Positions 13,938-15,090 of a stretch of 15,090 bases of DNA are shown piece by piece (the first letter of the stretch is position 1; the number at the start of each line of letters is the position of its first letter). Both the position numbers and the translations under genes were made by a program. This DNA comes from Oribacterium sp. UBA3737 (lineage in GTDB: Bacteria > Bacillota_A > Clostridia > Lachnospirales > Lachnospiraceae). The notes under the pieces are model-generated. The model did no database searches. It was given only the letters and a program-made list of their open reading frames with translations, and had not been told where the DNA came from. The stretch is taken from NCBI GenBank assembly GCA_002371295.1, contig DFGZ01000197.1, positions 1 to 15,090 of the forward strand. Reading direction: 5' to 3'.

Positions 13938-14018
13938 CAAGTCTGAAAGTGGAATTTCAAACTTGATCAGCGGGGCATCGGCAGAATTCCGGTAAACTCA
14001 ATTCATGCCCCATGGAGG
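13938..14018 (+). other. Two hairpins between rnhB and yraN
   Basis: CAAGT (13938-13942) pairs with ACTTG (13961-13965) and TGAAA (13944-13948) with TTTCA (13955-13959) around loop GTGGAA. Next, GGGGCAT (13972-13978) pairs with ATGCCCC (14005-14011) and GAATT (13984-13988) with AATTC (14000-14004), a 12-bp stem with a five-nt bulge. The second stem ends three bases before the yraN ribosome binding site GGAGG (14014-14018). Neither has a T-run, so a role in translation or mRNA stability is more likely than termination. Confidence 0.45.
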
Positions 14019-14023
14019 TAAAA

Positions 14024-14476
14024 ATGAGCACTAATTCATCGGAAGATAAAACCATACCTTCAGTTTTCACCGCTCCGAAACCGGCAAACCCCGCCTCAGA
14101 AAAGAAATCCTCCCTTCGTGGCATCCGGCGGCAGGCAAACCATGAAAAGGGGCAGAAATCGGAAGCTCTGGCAGCATCTTATCTCGAAGAAAACGGATAC
14201 AGAATACTGGAACGTAACTGGCGTTTCCATAAGAACGAGATCGACATCATCGCTAAAGATGGTGACTATCTCGTTTTTGTTGAGGTCAAAGCCAGAAAAA
14301 ATGCTCTTCACGGGTTCGGCTGTGAGGCGGTGGATCTGAAAAAACAGAAACTCATAAAAAAAGTAGCCGAAGCATACCTCATATTCAACAGGCTCAGCTT
14401 AACCGGTACACCATCCCGTTTTGACGTCATTTCCATAGACGGAGAGGCTATATGTCTGTTTAAAAATGCATTTTGA
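14024..14476 (+). CDS. yraN: YraN/UPF0102 family endonuclease-like protein
   Basis: This 150-aa protein belongs to UPF0102 (YraN), a restriction-endonuclease-like fold whose physiological role is not well settled. The core begins at about residue 39 (NHEKGQKSEALAASYLEENG). The PD-(D/E)XK-type residues are Glu72 and Asp74 in NEIDII and Glu87/Lys89 in FVEVKARK. Most relatives are about 115-125 aa. Here roughly 35 extra residues rich in Ser, Pro, Lys and Ala precede the core. The start at 14024 is set by GGAGG (14014-14018); an ATG at 14012 overlaps that site. rnhB-yraN adjacency is common in Firmicutes. The trpS promoter overlaps the end of this gene. Confidence 0.92.
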   Translation: MSTNSSEDKTIPSVFTAPKPANPASEKKSSLRGIRRQANHEKGQKSEALAASYLEENGYRILERNWRFHKNEIDIIAKDGDYLVFVEVKARKNALHGFGCEAVDLKKQKLIKKVAEAYLIFNRLSLTGTPSRFDVISIDGEAICLFKNAF

Positions 14477-14487
14477 TATGGTATAAT
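14459..14487 (+). promoter_or_regulatory. Promoter of trpS within the end of yraN
   Basis: TATAAT at 14482-14487 is a perfect -10, preceded by TG at 14479-14480 (extended -10). TTTAAA at 14459-14464 is a four-of-six -35 with a 17-nt spacer. Transcription would begin near 14494, giving a leader of about 97 nt before trpS. Confidence 0.72.
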
Positions 14488-14502
14488 CTTTTGTCAGTGT
14501 CA

Positions 14503-14560
14503 TAGGTTCCTAAGACGGCTCTCATTATACATACAGAGTCATGCCACCATGACGCACCTA
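14503..14560 (+). other. Folded 5' leader of trpS
   Basis: TAGGT (14503-14507) can pair with ACCTA (14556-14560), enclosing the hairpin GTCAT-GCCACC-ATGAC (14538-14553). Nothing resembling a T-box specifier or antiterminator and no terminator T-run is seen before the start codon. A regulatory role is not shown. Confidence 0.3.
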
Positions 14561-14590
14561 CCTTTACTAAAAGTTATATCGGAGGCACAC

Positions 14591-15090
14591 ATGTTAGCTA
14601 AAGACAGTGAAAAGAAAATCATTCTTACCGGTGACAGACCAACCGGAAAACTCCATCTCGGTCACTATATCGGATCTCTCAAGAGAAGAGTCGAGCTCCA
14701 GAACTCCGGCAAGTTCGATGAAATCAATATTCTTGTTGCCGATGATCAGGCATTAACCGACAACTGGGCAAATCCCAAGAAGGTTCGTGACAATATAATC
14801 GAAGTTACATTGGATTACTTATCCGTAGGTATCGACCCGGATAAGGCATTCATTTCCATTCAGTCCGCAATTCCTGCACTGCACGCACTTACTTTCTACT
14901 ACATGAATCTCGTTACAACACAGAGACTTTCCAGAAACCCGACTGTAAAGTCCGAGATGCAGATGCGCGGATTCAGCGGAAACGACTCTGACGATAACGA
15001 AGCAGGTCTTCCTGCCGGCTTCTTTACATATCCTGTTTCACAGGCAGCCGATATCACAGCATTTAAGGCAACAACCGTTCCTGCAGGAGA
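14591..15090 (+). CDS. trpS: Tryptophanyl-tRNA synthetase (partial, runs off the window)
   Basis: Only the first 166 codons of this class I aminoacyl-tRNA synthetase are present; the frame is open to the window edge. It charges tRNA-Trp in the cytosol. The nucleotide-binding HIGH-type motif is HLGH (22-25) inside TGDRPTGKLHLGHYIGSL. Later blocks include VADDQALTDN and the substrate-pocket segment LPAGFFTYPVSQAADITAFK. The GDRPTGKLHLGH form and the polar segment before LPAGFF suggest the longer Firmicutes subtype rather than the compact E. coli-like one. GGAGG at 14581-14585 precedes the ATG. It has its own promoter at 14459-14487. Confidence 0.96.
   Translation, partial: MLAKDSEKKIILTGDRPTGKLHLGHYIGSLKRRVELQNSGKFDEINILVADDQALTDNWANPKKVRDNIIEVTLDYLSVGIDPDKAFISIQSAIPALHALTFYYMNLVTTQRLSRNPTVKSEMQMRGFSGNDSDDNEAGLPAGFFTYPVSQAADITAFKATTVPAG

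Noticed and set aside
14494..14590. T-box riboswitch before trpS
   Set aside because: The leader is only about 97 nt, with no T-box antiterminator sequence and no terminator hairpin with T-run.
1..15090. CRISPR array, tRNA, rRNA, prophage or IS transposase
   Set aside because: No regularly spaced repeats, no cloverleaf or rRNA signatures and no transposase or phage genes were found on either strand.

Overview
The window is a chromosomal housekeeping segment of a low-to-mid GC Firmicute. The gene order acpP-rnc-smc-ftsY-ylxM-ffh-rpsP-khpA-rimM-trmD-rplS-lepB-rbgA-rnhB-yraN-trpS, the AGGAGG-type ribosome binding sites and the protein sequences fit class Clostridia, most likely family Lachnospiraceae. 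The family assignment is inferred from protein character and gene order, not from a search.

Positions 1-1750 form a small accessory-looking block. On the minus strand a ZIP-family metal transporter is followed by a short flavodoxin. The pair is bracketed by inverted copies of one repeat: 23 of 24 bases match between 1-24 and 1555-1578. The right-hand copy belongs to a compact element of about 184 bp (1553-1736) with imperfect terminal inverted repeats and a 27-bp internal hairpin. The flavodoxin seems to lack its last helix, and its stop lies just inside the left-hand repeat.

Positions 1770-7056 (plus strand) carry acyl carrier protein, RNase III, SMC and FtsY: lipid synthesis, dsRNA processing, chromosome organisation and the SRP receptor. 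rnc overlaps smc by 20 nt. The 174-nt acpP-rnc gap folds into a long closed stem with two inner hairpins.

Positions 7057-7297 separate ftsY from ylxM-ffh. They hold a candidate structured RNA of about 163 nt, shaped as a rod with a central bubble and resembling 6S RNA in architecture. A terminator-like hairpin follows it, and the -35 box of a strong ylxM-ffh promoter lies in the right arm of that hairpin.

Positions 7298-11531 encode YlxM, Ffh (SRP GTPase), ribosomal protein S16, the KH-domain protein KhpA, RimM, TrmD and ribosomal protein L19, closed by a strong intrinsic terminator at 11554-11586. Positions 11658-15090 encode signal peptidase I, the 50S assembly GTPase RbgA, RNase HII, a YraN/UPF0102 nuclease-like protein and the first 166 codons of tryptophanyl-tRNA synthetase, which runs off the window. 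The themes are ribosome assembly, tRNA modification and protein export.

No phage, IS transposase, CRISPR array, rRNA or tRNA is visible. The genes are conventional. The less ordinary content is between them: the bracketing repeat element, the rod RNA at 7067-7229, and folded leaders before rnc, rplS, rnhB, yraN and trpS.
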